Below, in pieces: positions 1 through 7,987 of a stretch of 11,771 bases of DNA. The translations under genes were made by a program, and so were the position numbers. How positions within the stretch are numbered: position 1 is the first letter of the stretch; every line of letters starts with the position of its first letter. The stretch covers positions 1 to 11,771 of the forward strand of contig URVL01000068.1 in assembly GCA_900551265.1 (NCBI GenBank), written 5' to 3'. This DNA comes from an uncultured Eubacteriales bacterium (GTDB lineage: Bacteria; Bacillota; Clostridia; Oscillospirales; QAMX01). Below the pieces are notes generated by a model. It searched no databases. It was not told the origin of the DNA and saw nothing but the letters and a program-made list of their open reading frames with translations.

Positions 1-1
1 A

Positions 2-1069
2 TCTAAAGTGGCGAAGCCGGCGGTCTCTTTTGGAAGCAAATATCGTATTATTGATTTTCCGCTTTCCAATTGCATCAATTCCGGAATTGATACGGTCGGC
101 GTACTGATCCAGTACCGTCCGCTCGTTTTGAGCCACTACCTTGGTACCGGCGAAGCCTGGGACCTTGATTCGTCCGACGGCGGCGTTCATGTCCTGCCGC
201 CGTATGCCACGGAGACCGGCGGCCAGTGGTATGCCGGTACGGCCGACGCGATTTACCACAATATCGATTTTATTGATTCCTATCATCCTGAATATGTGCT
301 GATCCTCTCAGGCGACCATCTTTACAAGATGAATTATAACCTGATGCTCGCTGCGCACAAGGCAAAGGGGGCTGATCTCACGGTATCCGTCATTGAGGTG
401 CCGTGGGAGGAGGCCAGCCGCTTCGGCATCATGACGGTAGACGAAGACGAACGCATTGTAAAGTTTTCAGAAAAACCGAAGGAGCCGGACAGCAACCTGG
501 CGTCCATGGGAATTTACATATTTTCCTGGCCGGTACTGCGCCGCGCACTGCTTGAGGACCACATGGATCCTGCCTCTGAAAAGGATTTTGGGAAAAATAT
601 CATCCCGCGCCTGCTGGCGGCCGGCATGAATCTCTATGCCTACCGCTTCAGCGGGTATTGGAAAGACGTCGGGACCATTGAAAGCTACTATGAGGCGCAA
701 ATGGAACTGATGCGCGACGATACCGCTTTTAACATTTTTGAAAATGAAATGCGCATTTTCTCAAACTCCAACATCTATCCGCCACACTATATCGGGGAAA
801 ATGCGGTCGTGGAGGGCAGCCTGATCTGTAACGGCTGCGTGGTAGAGGGAAAGGTTTCGGGTTCGATTCTCGGCTCCGGCGTCATTGTGGAAGAAGGCGC
901 GGAGGTGAAGGACTCCATCCTTTTGCCGCATACGCGCATTAACCGCGGATGCCGCATTGTGCGCACCATCGTAAACGAAAACGTTCAGATCGCCGAGGGC
1001 AGCGAAATCGGCGACCCGAACGGGGAGATCAGCGTAATCGGCGAAAACAGTAAATTCGCCGTGATTTGA
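2..1069 (+). CDS. glgC: Glucose-1-phosphate adenylyltransferase GlgC, 5'-truncated by the window edge
   Basis: Makes ADP-glucose from ATP and glucose 1-phosphate, the committed step of bacterial glycogen synthesis, in the cytoplasm. The reading frame is open from base 2 and the first codons ([19 protein letters not shown]) already lie inside the N-terminal nucleotide-binding region, so about 25-30 residues including the true start lie upstream; the GTG at base 8 is internal. Visible family motifs: [14 protein letters not shown] near the start, GTADAIYHN (about 237-263), [10 protein letters not shown] with the catalytic-type Asp at 314-316, FSEKP with the glucose-1-phosphate-binding Lys at 473-475, [14 protein letters not shown] near 656, then a C-terminal left-handed beta-helix with repeated hydrophobic I/V steps. 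All key residues are present, so this should be the active subunit. The glgD gene follows after 21 nt. The operon promoter lies outside the window. Confidence 0.96.
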   Translation, partial: SKVAKPAVSFGSKYRIIDFPLSNCINSGIDTVGVLIQYRPLVLSHYLGTGEAWDLDSSDGGVHVLPPYATETGGQWYAGTADAIYHNIDFIDSYHPEYVLILSGDHLYKMNYNLMLAAHKAKGADLTVSVIEVPWEEASRFGIMTVDEDERIVKFSEKPKEPDSNLASMGIYIFSWPVLRRALLEDHMDPASEKDFGKNIIPRLLAAGMNLYAYRFSGYWKDVGTIESYYEAQMELMRDDTAFNIFENEMRIFSNSNIYPPHYIGENAVVEGSLICNGCVVEGKVSGSILGSGVIVEEGAEVKDSILLPHTRINRGCRIVRTIVNENVQIAEGSEIGDPNGEISVIGENSKFAVI

Positions 1070-1090
1070 CGGCGGGAAAGAGGTGAACCT

Positions 1091-2194
1091 ATGAAAACGA
1101 CAATTGGCCTGATTTCTGCAAATTATACGAACGATAAGTTTGGTACGATCGCTGCAAAGCGTACGCTTGCGTCGCTGCCATATGGCGGCCGTTACCGCCT
1201 GATTGACTTTCCGCTGTCCAATATGATTAACTCCGGTATTTCGACGGTCGGACTCATCACGCCGTATAATTACCGGTCCCTCATGGACCACGTTGGCGTG
1301 GGAAAGCCCTGGTCTCTTGGGCGCAAGGTAGGGGGCATGTTCATCCTGCCGGGATCCGTCTATGGCGTACGCTCCGGGACAAGTAAGTTTTTGCAGCGCG
1401 ACCTCATTCAAAATCGCCGTTATATTGACCGCGACACCGCCGACTACGTGCTGTTCTGCGGCAGCAATAAGGTTTTTAATATGGATTTCCGCCCGCTGAT
1501 CGAGCAGCACGAGCGCAACGCCTATCCTGTTACGCTTGCCTACAAGAAGGTCGAGCGCGGAGAGGACTGCGACGGCTTTTTCCTCAATGTGGATGAAAGC
1601 GGCAAGGTTTCCGGGATCCGTTACACGGCGGAGGGCGAGGCGAACTATTTCCTCGACTGCTTTGTGATCGACCGCGAATTCCTGCTTAGTTTTATTGACT
1701 GGTTCGACGCGCTTTCCTATATGGACGTTATGGAGATTGTAATGGACAGCCTTAACGATATTGGCGTCGACGCCTATGAGTTCACGGGGTATGTCGGCGC
1801 GGTGAATAATATCGACGACTACATGCGCGTCAATATGGACCTGCTCAACCACGATATCCGGACGGAACTGTTTGAATCCGACCGCAAAATCTTTACGAAG
1901 GTCCAGGACGAGCCGCCGGTGCTCTACCGGCCTACGGCGCGTGTGAAAAATTCCATCATTTCCGCCGGCTGTATCGTCGAAGGTGAAGTGGAAAACAGCA
2001 TTATTTTCCGAAGCTCCCATATTAAACGGGGTGCGGTAGTAAAAAACTGTATTATCATGCAGCACGGTATTATCTGCGAAGACGCGTACGCCGCAAATAT
2101 GATCTGCGATAAGTATGTTACGCTTGGCCGTGGTTCCCGCATTGAGGGCGGCTGCGATCACCCGTTTATCATCGGCAAAAATCAGGAACTGTGA
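1091..2194 (+). CDS. glgD: GlgD, ADP-glucose pyrophosphorylase partner subunit
   Basis: A 367-residue paralogue of GlgC, the usual GlgD length. The N-terminal RYRLIDFPLSNMINSGISTVG block and the C-terminal beta-helix match GlgC, but the active-site motifs are lost: the SGDHLY motif of the neighbour is replaced by CGSNKVF (Ser125-Asn126 where Asp-His is expected), and there is no FxEKP glucose-1-phosphate Lys motif. In Bacillota GlgD is known to associate with GlgC and modify its activity; here too it is inferred to be a non-catalytic or regulatory subunit of a GlgC/GlgD complex. The ATG at 1091 is preceded by an AAAGAGGTGA ribosome binding site at about 1077-1086. It sits 21 nt after glgC and 22 nt before glgA, which indicates co-transcription. 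Confidence 0.95.
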   Translation: MKTTIGLISANYTNDKFGTIAAKRTLASLPYGGRYRLIDFPLSNMINSGISTVGLITPYNYRSLMDHVGVGKPWSLGRKVGGMFILPGSVYGVRSGTSKFLQRDLIQNRRYIDRDTADYVLFCGSNKVFNMDFRPLIEQHERNAYPVTLAYKKVERGEDCDGFFLNVDESGKVSGIRYTAEGEANYFLDCFVIDREFLLSFIDWFDALSYMDVMEIVMDSLNDIGVDAYEFTGYVGAVNNIDDYMRVNMDLLNHDIRTELFESDRKIFTKVQDEPPVLYRPTARVKNSIISAGCIVEGEVENSIIFRSSHIKRGAVVKNCIIMQHGIICEDAYAANMICDKYVTLGRGSRIEGGCDHPFIIGKNQEL

Positions 2195-2216
2195 TGCGCA
2201 AAAGAAAGAGGCCACT

Positions 2217-3680
2217 ATGAAAAACGAAGCAAAAAAGCCAATTAAGATCCTTTTTGCCTCCTTTGAGGCGGAACCTTTTATGAAAACCGGCGGCCTGGGC
2301 GATGTGGCGGGCACGCTGCCCTCCTATATCGCAAGCGCGGGATTTGATATCCGGGTCATCCTGCCAAAGCTCAGCGTTATCCCGGAAAAGTACCGCGCGA
2401 AAATGGAGCCGGTCGCCTGCTTTGACGTCCAGCTCTCCTGGCGGCGGCAGTATTGCGGCCTTCTGACCATGAAATATCACGGCGTAACGTATTATTTCAT
2501 CGACAACGAATATTATTTCAAACGCGACGGCGTTTACGGCGAGTATGACGACGGCGAGCGCATTGCGTTCTTTGCCAAGGCAATACTTGAGAGCATTCTG
2601 CATATGCCGGACTTCATGCCCGATATCATCCACTGCAATGACTGGCATACCGCGCTGACGCCGGTTTACCTGCGCGAGAAGTATCTTGGAATTCCGGGAT
2701 TTGACCGGATAAAGACGGTTTTTACGGTCCATAACCTCAAGTTCCAGGGAATTTTCCCCGGTACAATGCTGGGGGATGTGCTGGGTTTGCATGACTGTCC
2801 CGCAGCCGGGCAGCTGATGTACGGCGATGCGGTAAACTATATGCAGGGCGCGCTGCGCTACAGCGACCGCCTGACGACGGTCAGCCCCACGTATGCGGAG
2901 GAAATCTGCACGCCGTATTATGGGGAGGGTATGGACTGGCTCTTCTCGGAACGCAAGAGCGTGCTCTCCGGCATTTTAAACGGCATCGATACGAAAAAGT
3001 ATGATCCGATGACGGACAAGGCTGTTGATTTCCCGTTTGATGCGGATTCGCTTGATGTAAAGCGCCGGAACAAGGAAAAATTGCAGGCAGAACTGGGCCT
3101 TGCAGTCAATGCGGATATCCCGATGTTTACCGTTGTCAGCCGGCTGACCGAGCAGAAGGGCTTTGACCTGATTACGTATAATTTGCCGGAAATCATGCGG
3201 CGCGACATGCAGCTTGTGGTACTCGGCGTGGGAGTTCCCCGTTATGAGGAGGCTTTCCGGTGGTACGCTGCGGCAAATCCGGAGCGTATGGCTGCATGCA
3301 TTGTGTTCGACGACTTTTTCTCCCGCCGGTTGTATGCCTGCGGCGACGTGCTTTTAATGCCGTCGCGGTTTGAGCCGTGCGGTTTGGCGCAGATGATGGC
3401 CATGCGTTATGGTTCGCTGCCGCTTGTGCGCGAGACCGGCGGCCTGCGCGACAGTGTGCGCCCGTATAACCAGTATACCGGCGAGGGCACGGGCTTTAGT
3501 TTTGCGAATTACAACGCGCATGAATTGATGGCAACCATCGACAGCGCCCTTGATGTGTGGAAAAATCACCCGGATGACTGGCGAACCATGCAGAAAAGCG
3601 CCATGGCTGAAGATTTTAGCTGGCGTGCTTCTGCAAAGAAGTACCGCGCCCTCTATCGGGACCTTTTAAAGACTGAATAA
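2217..3680 (+). CDS. glgA: Glycogen synthase (ADP-glucose dependent, GT5) GlgA
   Basis: Transfers glucose from ADP-glucose to the non-reducing end of a growing alpha-1,4-glucan. The 487-residue protein has the normal length and two-domain GT-B layout of bacterial GlgA. Visible signatures: KTGGLGDV at residues 23-30 (ADP-glucose-binding loop), HCNDWHTA at 139-146 with His144, SRLTEQKGFDL with Arg309 and Lys314, and RFEPCGLAQMMAMRYG with Glu386, followed by ETGGLRDSV. The ATG at 2217 is chosen because it has an AAGAAAGAGG ribosome binding site at about 2201-2210 and begins just before the conserved KILFASFEAEP strand; a longer in-frame start at 2115 would overlap glgD by 80 bases and adds no conserved sequence. 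The gene lies 22 nt after glgD and ends 11 nt before the GH13-GH77 gene. Confidence 0.96.
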   Translation: MKNEAKKPIKILFASFEAEPFMKTGGLGDVAGTLPSYIASAGFDIRVILPKLSVIPEKYRAKMEPVACFDVQLSWRRQYCGLLTMKYHGVTYYFIDNEYYFKRDGVYGEYDDGERIAFFAKAILESILHMPDFMPDIIHCNDWHTALTPVYLREKYLGIPGFDRIKTVFTVHNLKFQGIFPGTMLGDVLGLHDCPAAGQLMYGDAVNYMQGALRYSDRLTTVSPTYAEEICTPYYGEGMDWLFSERKSVLSGILNGIDTKKYDPMTDKAVDFPFDADSLDVKRRNKEKLQAELGLAVNADIPMFTVVSRLTEQKGFDLITYNLPEIMRRDMQLVVLGVGVPRYEEAFRWYAAANPERMAACIVFDDFFSRRLYACGDVLLMPSRFEPCGLAQMMAMRYGSLPLVRETGGLRDSVRPYNQYTGEGTGFSFANYNAHELMATIDSALDVWKNHPDDWRTMQKSAMAEDFSWRASAKKYRALYRDLLKTE

Positions 3681-3691
3681 TCGGAGCGCTT

Positions 3692-6600
3692 ATGCTGATC
3701 TATCATCATTCACAGGATTTGAATTACCGCCGTCCCTTTGGGGCGGCGGAAGTCTCTTCGCGCGTGTCCATTGCGCTGGACGCGACGGATACCGCCGCAG
3801 TGACCCTGCGCCTCTGGCGCGATGGCGTTGGGGAAACACGCGTACCTATGAAACCGGAGGGTACTCGCTTTACGGCAGAAATTGAGACGCCTCCGGAGGG
3901 TTGCCTGTTGTGGTACTATTTTTTGATTACAGGGACGGACGGCCGGGAATACCGTTACGGCGCGCCTCGTGACGGCCTGGGCGGCGAGGGCTGTCTTTAC
4001 GAACACGAGCCCCCCTCTTATCAGATTACGGTTTACAGGCCTGCGCCCGTACCTGCATGGTATAAAGATGCGCTGGTTTACCAGATCTTCCCGGATCGTT
4101 TTCACCGGGGCGCCGATTGGCGGCAACGTGTTTGCGACGCTGCGCATCCGCAGGACTGGCGTGGGCCGCGCCGCGTAATCCAGGAGGACTGGGACGATAC
4201 GCCTTACTATACCCGTGACAGTACGGGGGCCGTCACGCGCTGGCCTTTTTTTGGAGGTACGCTGGAGGGTGTGCGCGAAAAGCTGCCGTATCTGCGTTCG
4301 CTGGGCGTGACGGCGATTTATTTCAACCCCATTTTCCGTGCGGCTTCCAACCATCGCTATGATACGGCGGATTACTGCGCCATAGATCCCATGCTGGGAG
4401 ATGAGGCATCTTTTCAAACGCTGTGCCAGGAGGCTCGGGATATGGGGATTTCCGTGATCCTTGACGGCGTATTCAGCCATACGGGCGCGGACAGCGTGTA
4501 TTTCGACAAATTTGGAAACTACGGCGGCCACGGCGCGTATCTCGACGAAACGTCCCCATACCGCAAGTGGTATCGTTTCAAGTCGGACGGAGAACCGGGT
4601 TATGAGTGCTGGTGGGGGGTAACCGACCTGCCAAATGTGGAAGAGACGGAACCGTCCTACCGGGAGTTTATCTGCGGCAAGAATGGCGTGGTTCGGCGTT
4701 GGATGGCCGCCGGCGCCGCCGGTTGGCGGCTTGACGTGGCCGATGAACTGCCGGACAGCTTTATTGAAGAAGTGCGCCGCGCCGTAAAGGCAGAAAACCC
4801 GAACGGCGTTTTAATCGGCGAGGTGTGGGAAGACGCGAGCCGGAAGGTGAGCTATGGCGAGCACCGCCGGTACCTCATGGGCGACGAGCTGGATGCGGCG
4901 ATGAACTATCCTTTCCGGGAAATGATGCTGGATTTTATTATGGGGCGCTGCAATGCGGAGAGTCTCTGCCGCCGTATGATGTCCTTAATGGAAAACTATC
5001 CGCCGGAAAACTTTTTCGGTGCTTTTAACTTGATTGACGGGCATGACCGCATACGCGCTCTGACACAGTTAGGCGGCGCGCCGGAGAATCTGTCGGATGT
5101 CCAGCGCGAGCGCTACCGCCTGCCGGAAAAGCTGTATCAGCTGGCCGTGCGGCGCTTGAAGCTTTTGTCGGTCCTGCAGTATGCGTCCCCCGGCGTGCCA
5201 TGCGTTTATTACGGAGATGAGGCGGGCGTACAGGGCTTTGAGGATCCCTATAACCGTGGAACCTATCCCTGGGGACGCGAGGATGCCGGACTTTTGCAGC
5301 ACTACCGTATGCTGGGGCTTATTTATCATGAGCATCCGGTGCTGAAAAATGGGACGTACCGTCCGTTTGCGGCAGGCGGCAGTGTGTACGGATTTTGGCG
5401 AGAAAATGAAGAGGAACGCATTCTGGTGGTGGCGAACCGTTCCGTAACAGATCAGGCGGCCTATACCGCCGCTGTCCCGGACGGAACCTGGGCGCTGGAG
5501 CTGCTCTCCTCACAGGAGCTTGAAATCAAAGATGGGACGCTGGCACTCTCCCTTTCCCCCTCTTCTGCGGCGCTGGTACTCGTGCGGCGTATGCCGCCGG
5601 AGCGCGTGAAGCTTTCCCGGGCCGCAGGCGTGATCTGCCATGTCAGTTCCCTTCCGGCAGCCGGGCAATGGGGTACGCTGGGACGGCACGCGCGGGCGTT
5701 TGTGGACTTTTTGCAGAGAGCCGGCATGAAGATTTGGCAGATCCTCCCTTTAAATCCGACCGGGCTGGGGGACTCGCCGTATCTGAGCCCGGCAGTGTTT
5801 GCAGGCAATCCCAATTTTATTGATCCCGATACGCCGGTTGACCCGGCGGGATTTGATGCGTTCTGTGCAGAAAATCGTTACTGGCTTGACGATTATGCGC
5901 TTTACACGGCGTTAAAGGAAAAATTCAACGGCGCGCCATGGCAGGAATGGCCTGTAGACGCGCGAGACCGTACGGACCTGTCAAAGTACCGCCGGTCGCT
6001 CTCCCGGCGTGTGAAAACGATTCAGATGCAGCAGTACCGCTTTTTTGCCCAGTGGGACGCGCTGCACACGTATGCGCGGGAACGCGGAATTTCCATAGTC
6101 GGAGATTTGCCGATCTACGTGGCGCCGGATAGCGCCGATACCTGGGCGCATCGCGACATGTTCCTGCTCGACGCGCACGGACGTCTGCGTGCCCGTGCGG
6201 GAGTGCCCCCCGATTACTTCACGCCGGACGGACAGGACTGGGGCAATCCGCTCTATGACTGGGCCGCAATGCGGCGTGACGGCTACCGCTGGTGGATCGA
6301 GCGCCTGCGTACCTGCGCCTTACGTTATGACTACGTGCGTCTGGACCATTTCCGTAGTTTTGCCGCGTATTATGCCATTCCCGCGGGCGTCAGTGCGCGT
6401 GAAGGGGAGTGGCAGCCGGGCGAGGGCCTGCGCTTTTTTGACGCGGTACGGCGCGAGCTGGGTGGGATCGGCATCATTGCAGAGGATCTCGGCGTACTGG
6501 ACGTGGGCGTTTATAATCTGTTAAAGCTGACGGGCTTTCCCGGAATGAACGTCTGGCAGTTTTCGGCCGAAGAAATGCAGGCCATGACGCCGGAGCAGTG

Positions 6601-6901
6601 CCAAAACCGCATTTTTTACAGCGGAACCCATGACAATCAGACGCTCGCCGGCTGGTGCGCCGCACAGGCTCCGGATTGCGATCCCGCCGCCCGGTCGGAT
6701 GCAATTATCCGGACCCTTTATGAGAGCGCTGCGCCCTGGGCCATTGTACAGTTGCAGGATATGCTCTCGCTTGGCGATGAGGCGCGAATCAATGTGCCGG
6801 GCACGCCGGAGGGCAATTGGCACTGGCGCGTGGAAGCGCCGCTTTTGACGGATGAGGTCGCGGCACGTTACCGAAAGCTTGCAGAAGAGACGCGGCGATA
6901 A
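3692..6901 (+). CDS. malQ: Bifunctional GH13 alpha-glucanase (neopullulanase/amylopullulanase-like) fused to GH77 4-alpha-glucanotransferase
   Basis: A 1069-residue two-enzyme fusion. Residues 1 to about 115 look like a beta-sandwich N-terminal domain of neopullulanase-type enzymes. The GH13 barrel follows: YQIFPDRF at 130-137, ILDGVFSH with Asp258 and His263, TDLPN at 311-315, GWRLDVAD with Arg346 and probable nucleophile Asp348, GEVWE with acid/base Glu377, and DGHD with Asp452. A C-terminal beta domain ends near 632. The GH77 part starts about 643 (RAAGVICHVSSLP) and has GVPPDYFTPDGQDWGNP, VRLDHFRSF with nucleophile Asp885, IIAEDLG with Glu931 and GTHDN with Asp981. Both active sites look intact. 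The GH13 half should hydrolyse or debranch alpha-glucans; the GH77 half should disproportionate maltodextrins. The GH77 domain is short (about 427 residues against roughly 500), lacking a segment after NPNFID at 706-711. No signal peptide is seen, so it is probably cytoplasmic. GGAG at 3683 lies 5 nt before the ATG. Exact GH13 specificity is uncertain. Confidence 0.93.
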   Translation: MLIYHHSQDLNYRRPFGAAEVSSRVSIALDATDTAAVTLRLWRDGVGETRVPMKPEGTRFTAEIETPPEGCLLWYYFLITGTDGREYRYGAPRDGLGGEGCLYEHEPPSYQITVYRPAPVPAWYKDALVYQIFPDRFHRGADWRQRVCDAAHPQDWRGPRRVIQEDWDDTPYYTRDSTGAVTRWPFFGGTLEGVREKLPYLRSLGVTAIYFNPIFRAASNHRYDTADYCAIDPMLGDEASFQTLCQEARDMGISVILDGVFSHTGADSVYFDKFGNYGGHGAYLDETSPYRKWYRFKSDGEPGYECWWGVTDLPNVEETEPSYREFICGKNGVVRRWMAAGAAGWRLDVADELPDSFIEEVRRAVKAENPNGVLIGEVWEDASRKVSYGEHRRYLMGDELDAAMNYPFREMMLDFIMGRCNAESLCRRMMSLMENYPPENFFGAFNLIDGHDRIRALTQLGGAPENLSDVQRERYRLPEKLYQLAVRRLKLLSVLQYASPGVPCVYYGDEAGVQGFEDPYNRGTYPWGREDAGLLQHYRMLGLIYHEHPVLKNGTYRPFAAGGSVYGFWRENEEERILVVANRSVTDQAAYTAAVPDGTWALELLSSQELEIKDGTLALSLSPSSAALVLVRRMPPERVKLSRAAGVICHVSSLPAAGQWGTLGRHARAFVDFLQRAGMKIWQILPLNPTGLGDSPYLSPAVFAGNPNFIDPDTPVDPAGFDAFCAENRYWLDDYALYTALKEKFNGAPWQEWPVDARDRTDLSKYRRSLSRRVKTIQMQQYRFFAQWDALHTYARERGISIVGDLPIYVAPDSADTWAHRDMFLLDAHGRLRARAGVPPDYFTPDGQDWGNPLYDWAAMRRDGYRWWIERLRTCALRYDYVRLDHFRSFAAYYAIPAGVSAREGEWQPGEGLRFFDAVRRELGGIGIIAEDLGVLDVGVYNLLKLTGFPGMNVWQFSAEEMQAMTPEQCQNRIFYSGTHDNQTLAGWCAAQAPDCDPAARSDAIIRTLYESAAPWAIVQLQDMLSLGDEARINVPGTPEGNWHWRVEAPLLTDEVAARYRKLAEETRR

Positions 6902-6907
6902 CTTGAT

Positions 6908-6942
6908 AAGCCCCGGTTCCCTTAGGAGAACCGGGGCTTTTT
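6908..6942 (+). terminator. Intrinsic terminator of the glg operon
   Basis: A 12-bp perfect stem (AAGCCCCGGTTC at 6908-6919 pairing with 6928-6939) with an 8-nt loop, followed by a T run through 6942. It starts 7 bases after the stop codon of the GH13-GH77 gene. On the opposite strand it lies just beyond the stop codon of the small membrane protein gene at 6957, but the flanking T run in that direction is weak, so it is chiefly a + strand terminator and may block convergent transcription only partly. Confidence 0.92.
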
Positions 6943-6956
6943 GCGCACACTGCCCG

Positions 6957-7133
6957 TTAGCGTTTCGCCTCTTTCCAGAAAACCATAACGAGGCCGACGG
7001 CGCCCAACAGCATCCAGACGGTAGACCACTGCAAATCCAGATCAAACACGTAGCGGATATCTGAGACCGCAAAGCCAAGCGTTAAAAGAATACTGAATAA
7101 TAAAAGCGCAATGCCCTGAAGCTGTCGTTTCAT
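6957..7133 (-). CDS. Small two-helix membrane protein, 58 residues, unknown function
   Basis: A short gene with start codon at 7131-7133 and stop TAA at 6957-6959. The translation begins MKRQLQGIALLLFSILLT and ends MVFWKEAKR. It has two hydrophobic segments, about residues 7-24 and 38-53, separated by a polar acidic stretch with Asp25, Asp31 and Asp33, and it has basic residues at both ends (KR at 2-3, KEAKR at 54-58). This predicts a helical hairpin with both ends in the cytoplasm. The start is supported by a full AGGAGG at 7142-7147 (read on the - strand), 8 nt before the ATG; that site overlaps the TAA of the upstream purine nucleoside phosphorylase gene, so the two are probably translated from one mRNA. 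I do not recognise the family and assign no function. Confidence 0.8.
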   Translation of the reverse strand: MKRQLQGIALLLFSILLTLGFAVSDIRYVFDLDLQWSTVWMLLGAVGLVMVFWKEAKR

Positions 7134-7141
7134 AAAAAACG

Positions 7142-7149
7142 CCTCCTTA
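7142..7149 (-). promoter_or_regulatory. Ribosome binding site overlapping the phosphorylase stop codon
   Basis: On the - strand the bases read TAAGGAGG: the TAA is the stop of the purine nucleoside phosphorylase gene and AGGAGG is the ribosome binding site of the small membrane protein. The arrangement supports translation of the 58-codon frame and suggests translational coupling of the two genes. Confidence 0.75.
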
Positions 7150-7968
7150 GTCCATACGCTCCAAAAATGCCAGGATCAGGCGGGAAAAACGCTCTTTTGC
7201 GCGCTCGCCCTCTGCGATGACCTCTTCGCCGGAGAGCGGCTGATCCAGCACGCCTGCGGCCATGTTTGTGATAAGCGAAATGCCCAGTATGCGCATTCCG
7301 GCGTGCGCGGCGGTGATAACCTCGTGCACAGTGCTCATGCCGACGGCGTCCGCGCCAAGCGTACGCATGGCGCGAATCTCCGCCGGCGTCTCATACTGCG
7401 GACCCGTTGTATAGTAGTAAACGCCCGAACGCAGCGGTTCGTCCAGACTGCGTGCAGCCTCATGTAGCACGGCAATATAGTTCCGGTCAAACACGTGCGA
7501 CATGTCCGGAAAGCGTGGGCCAAATTCATCTATGTTCGGCCCTATGAGCGCATTTGGCCCGGCAAGCCGTATAAAGTCCGTGATGATCATGAGGTCGCCG
7601 ACGTGGAAACTGGTATTCACGCCGCCTGCTGCATTTGTGACGATCAACCGCTCGCAGCCCAAAAGACGGGCCACGCGTACCGGATAGGCCGCCTCTGCGG
7701 CGGTGTATCCCTCATAGACGTGCAGCCGGCCCTGCATCATGAGTACACGGCGTCCGGCCAGCGTTCCGGCGACAAAGCGGCCTGCGTGTCCCGTGGCGGT
7801 TGATTCCCGCATGTGCGGCACGTCGCCATAGGGAACCGCAACGGCGTCAGAAACCGTATCGGCCAGGGATCCGAGTCCGGACCCTAAAATAAGCAGTACC
7901 TCCGGACGAAATCCGCCAAGCCGGGCGCGCAGATACTCTGCGCTTTCGCAGTACGTCTGATAGTTCAT
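7147..7968 (-). CDS. punA: Purine nucleoside phosphorylase, trimeric type (inosine/guanosine specific)
   Basis: Cleaves purine nucleosides with phosphate to give the free base and ribose 1-phosphate, for purine salvage in the cytoplasm. The 273-residue length and sequence match the trimeric PNP-I family. Visible motifs: LGSGLG at 28-33 (phosphate loop), GHAGR around His61, QGRLHVYEGY with His83 and Glu86, TNAAGG at 111-116, GPQYETPAEIR with base-contacting Glu193, VGMSTVHE with Ser212, and TNMAAG with Asn235. The Glu, Ser and Asn keep the spacing of the mammalian enzyme's base-binding residues (offset 8), which favours 6-oxopurines rather than adenosine. The ATG at 7966-7968 is preceded by GGAGG on the - strand (7972-7976). 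It has its own promoter region and a structured leader, and is followed directly by a small membrane protein gene. Related names such as pupG or deoD are possible. Confidence 0.95.
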   Translation of the reverse strand: MNYQTYCESAEYLRARLGGFRPEVLLILGSGLGSLADTVSDAVAVPYGDVPHMRESTATGHAGRFVAGTLAGRRVLMMQGRLHVYEGYTAAEAAYPVRVARLLGCERLIVTNAAGGVNTSFHVGDLMIITDFIRLAGPNALIGPNIDEFGPRFPDMSHVFDRNYIAVLHEAARSLDEPLRSGVYYYTTGPQYETPAEIRAMRTLGADAVGMSTVHEVITAAHAGMRILGISLITNMAAGVLDQPLSGEEVIAEGERAKERFSRLILAFLERMD

Positions 7969-7987
7969 AAAGACCTCCGTAATCAGC

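Noticed and set aside
1..1069. GTG at base 8 as the true start of glgC
   Set aside because: The frame is open to the left and the first residues already belong to the internal VAKPAVSFG block that follows the missing N-terminal nucleotide-binding motif.
2115..2216. Longer in-frame start for glgA
   Set aside because: It overlaps glgD by 80 bases, lacks a ribosome binding site and adds no conserved residues; the ATG at 2217 has a good one.
761..2314. A 517-codon open frame on the - strand opposite glgC, glgD and the start of glgA
   Set aside because: It is antisense to three well-conserved genes, has no recognisable domain, and open antisense frames are expected with this GC-biased codon use.
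3710..4531. A 273-codon frame on the - strand within the GH13 region
   Set aside because: Antisense shadow of a gene with intact catalytic motifs; Arg-rich composition without domains.
6521..7078. A 185-codon frame on the - strand
   Set aside because: It runs through the glg operon terminator and the GH77 active-site coding region, and conflicts with the better supported 58-codon gene.
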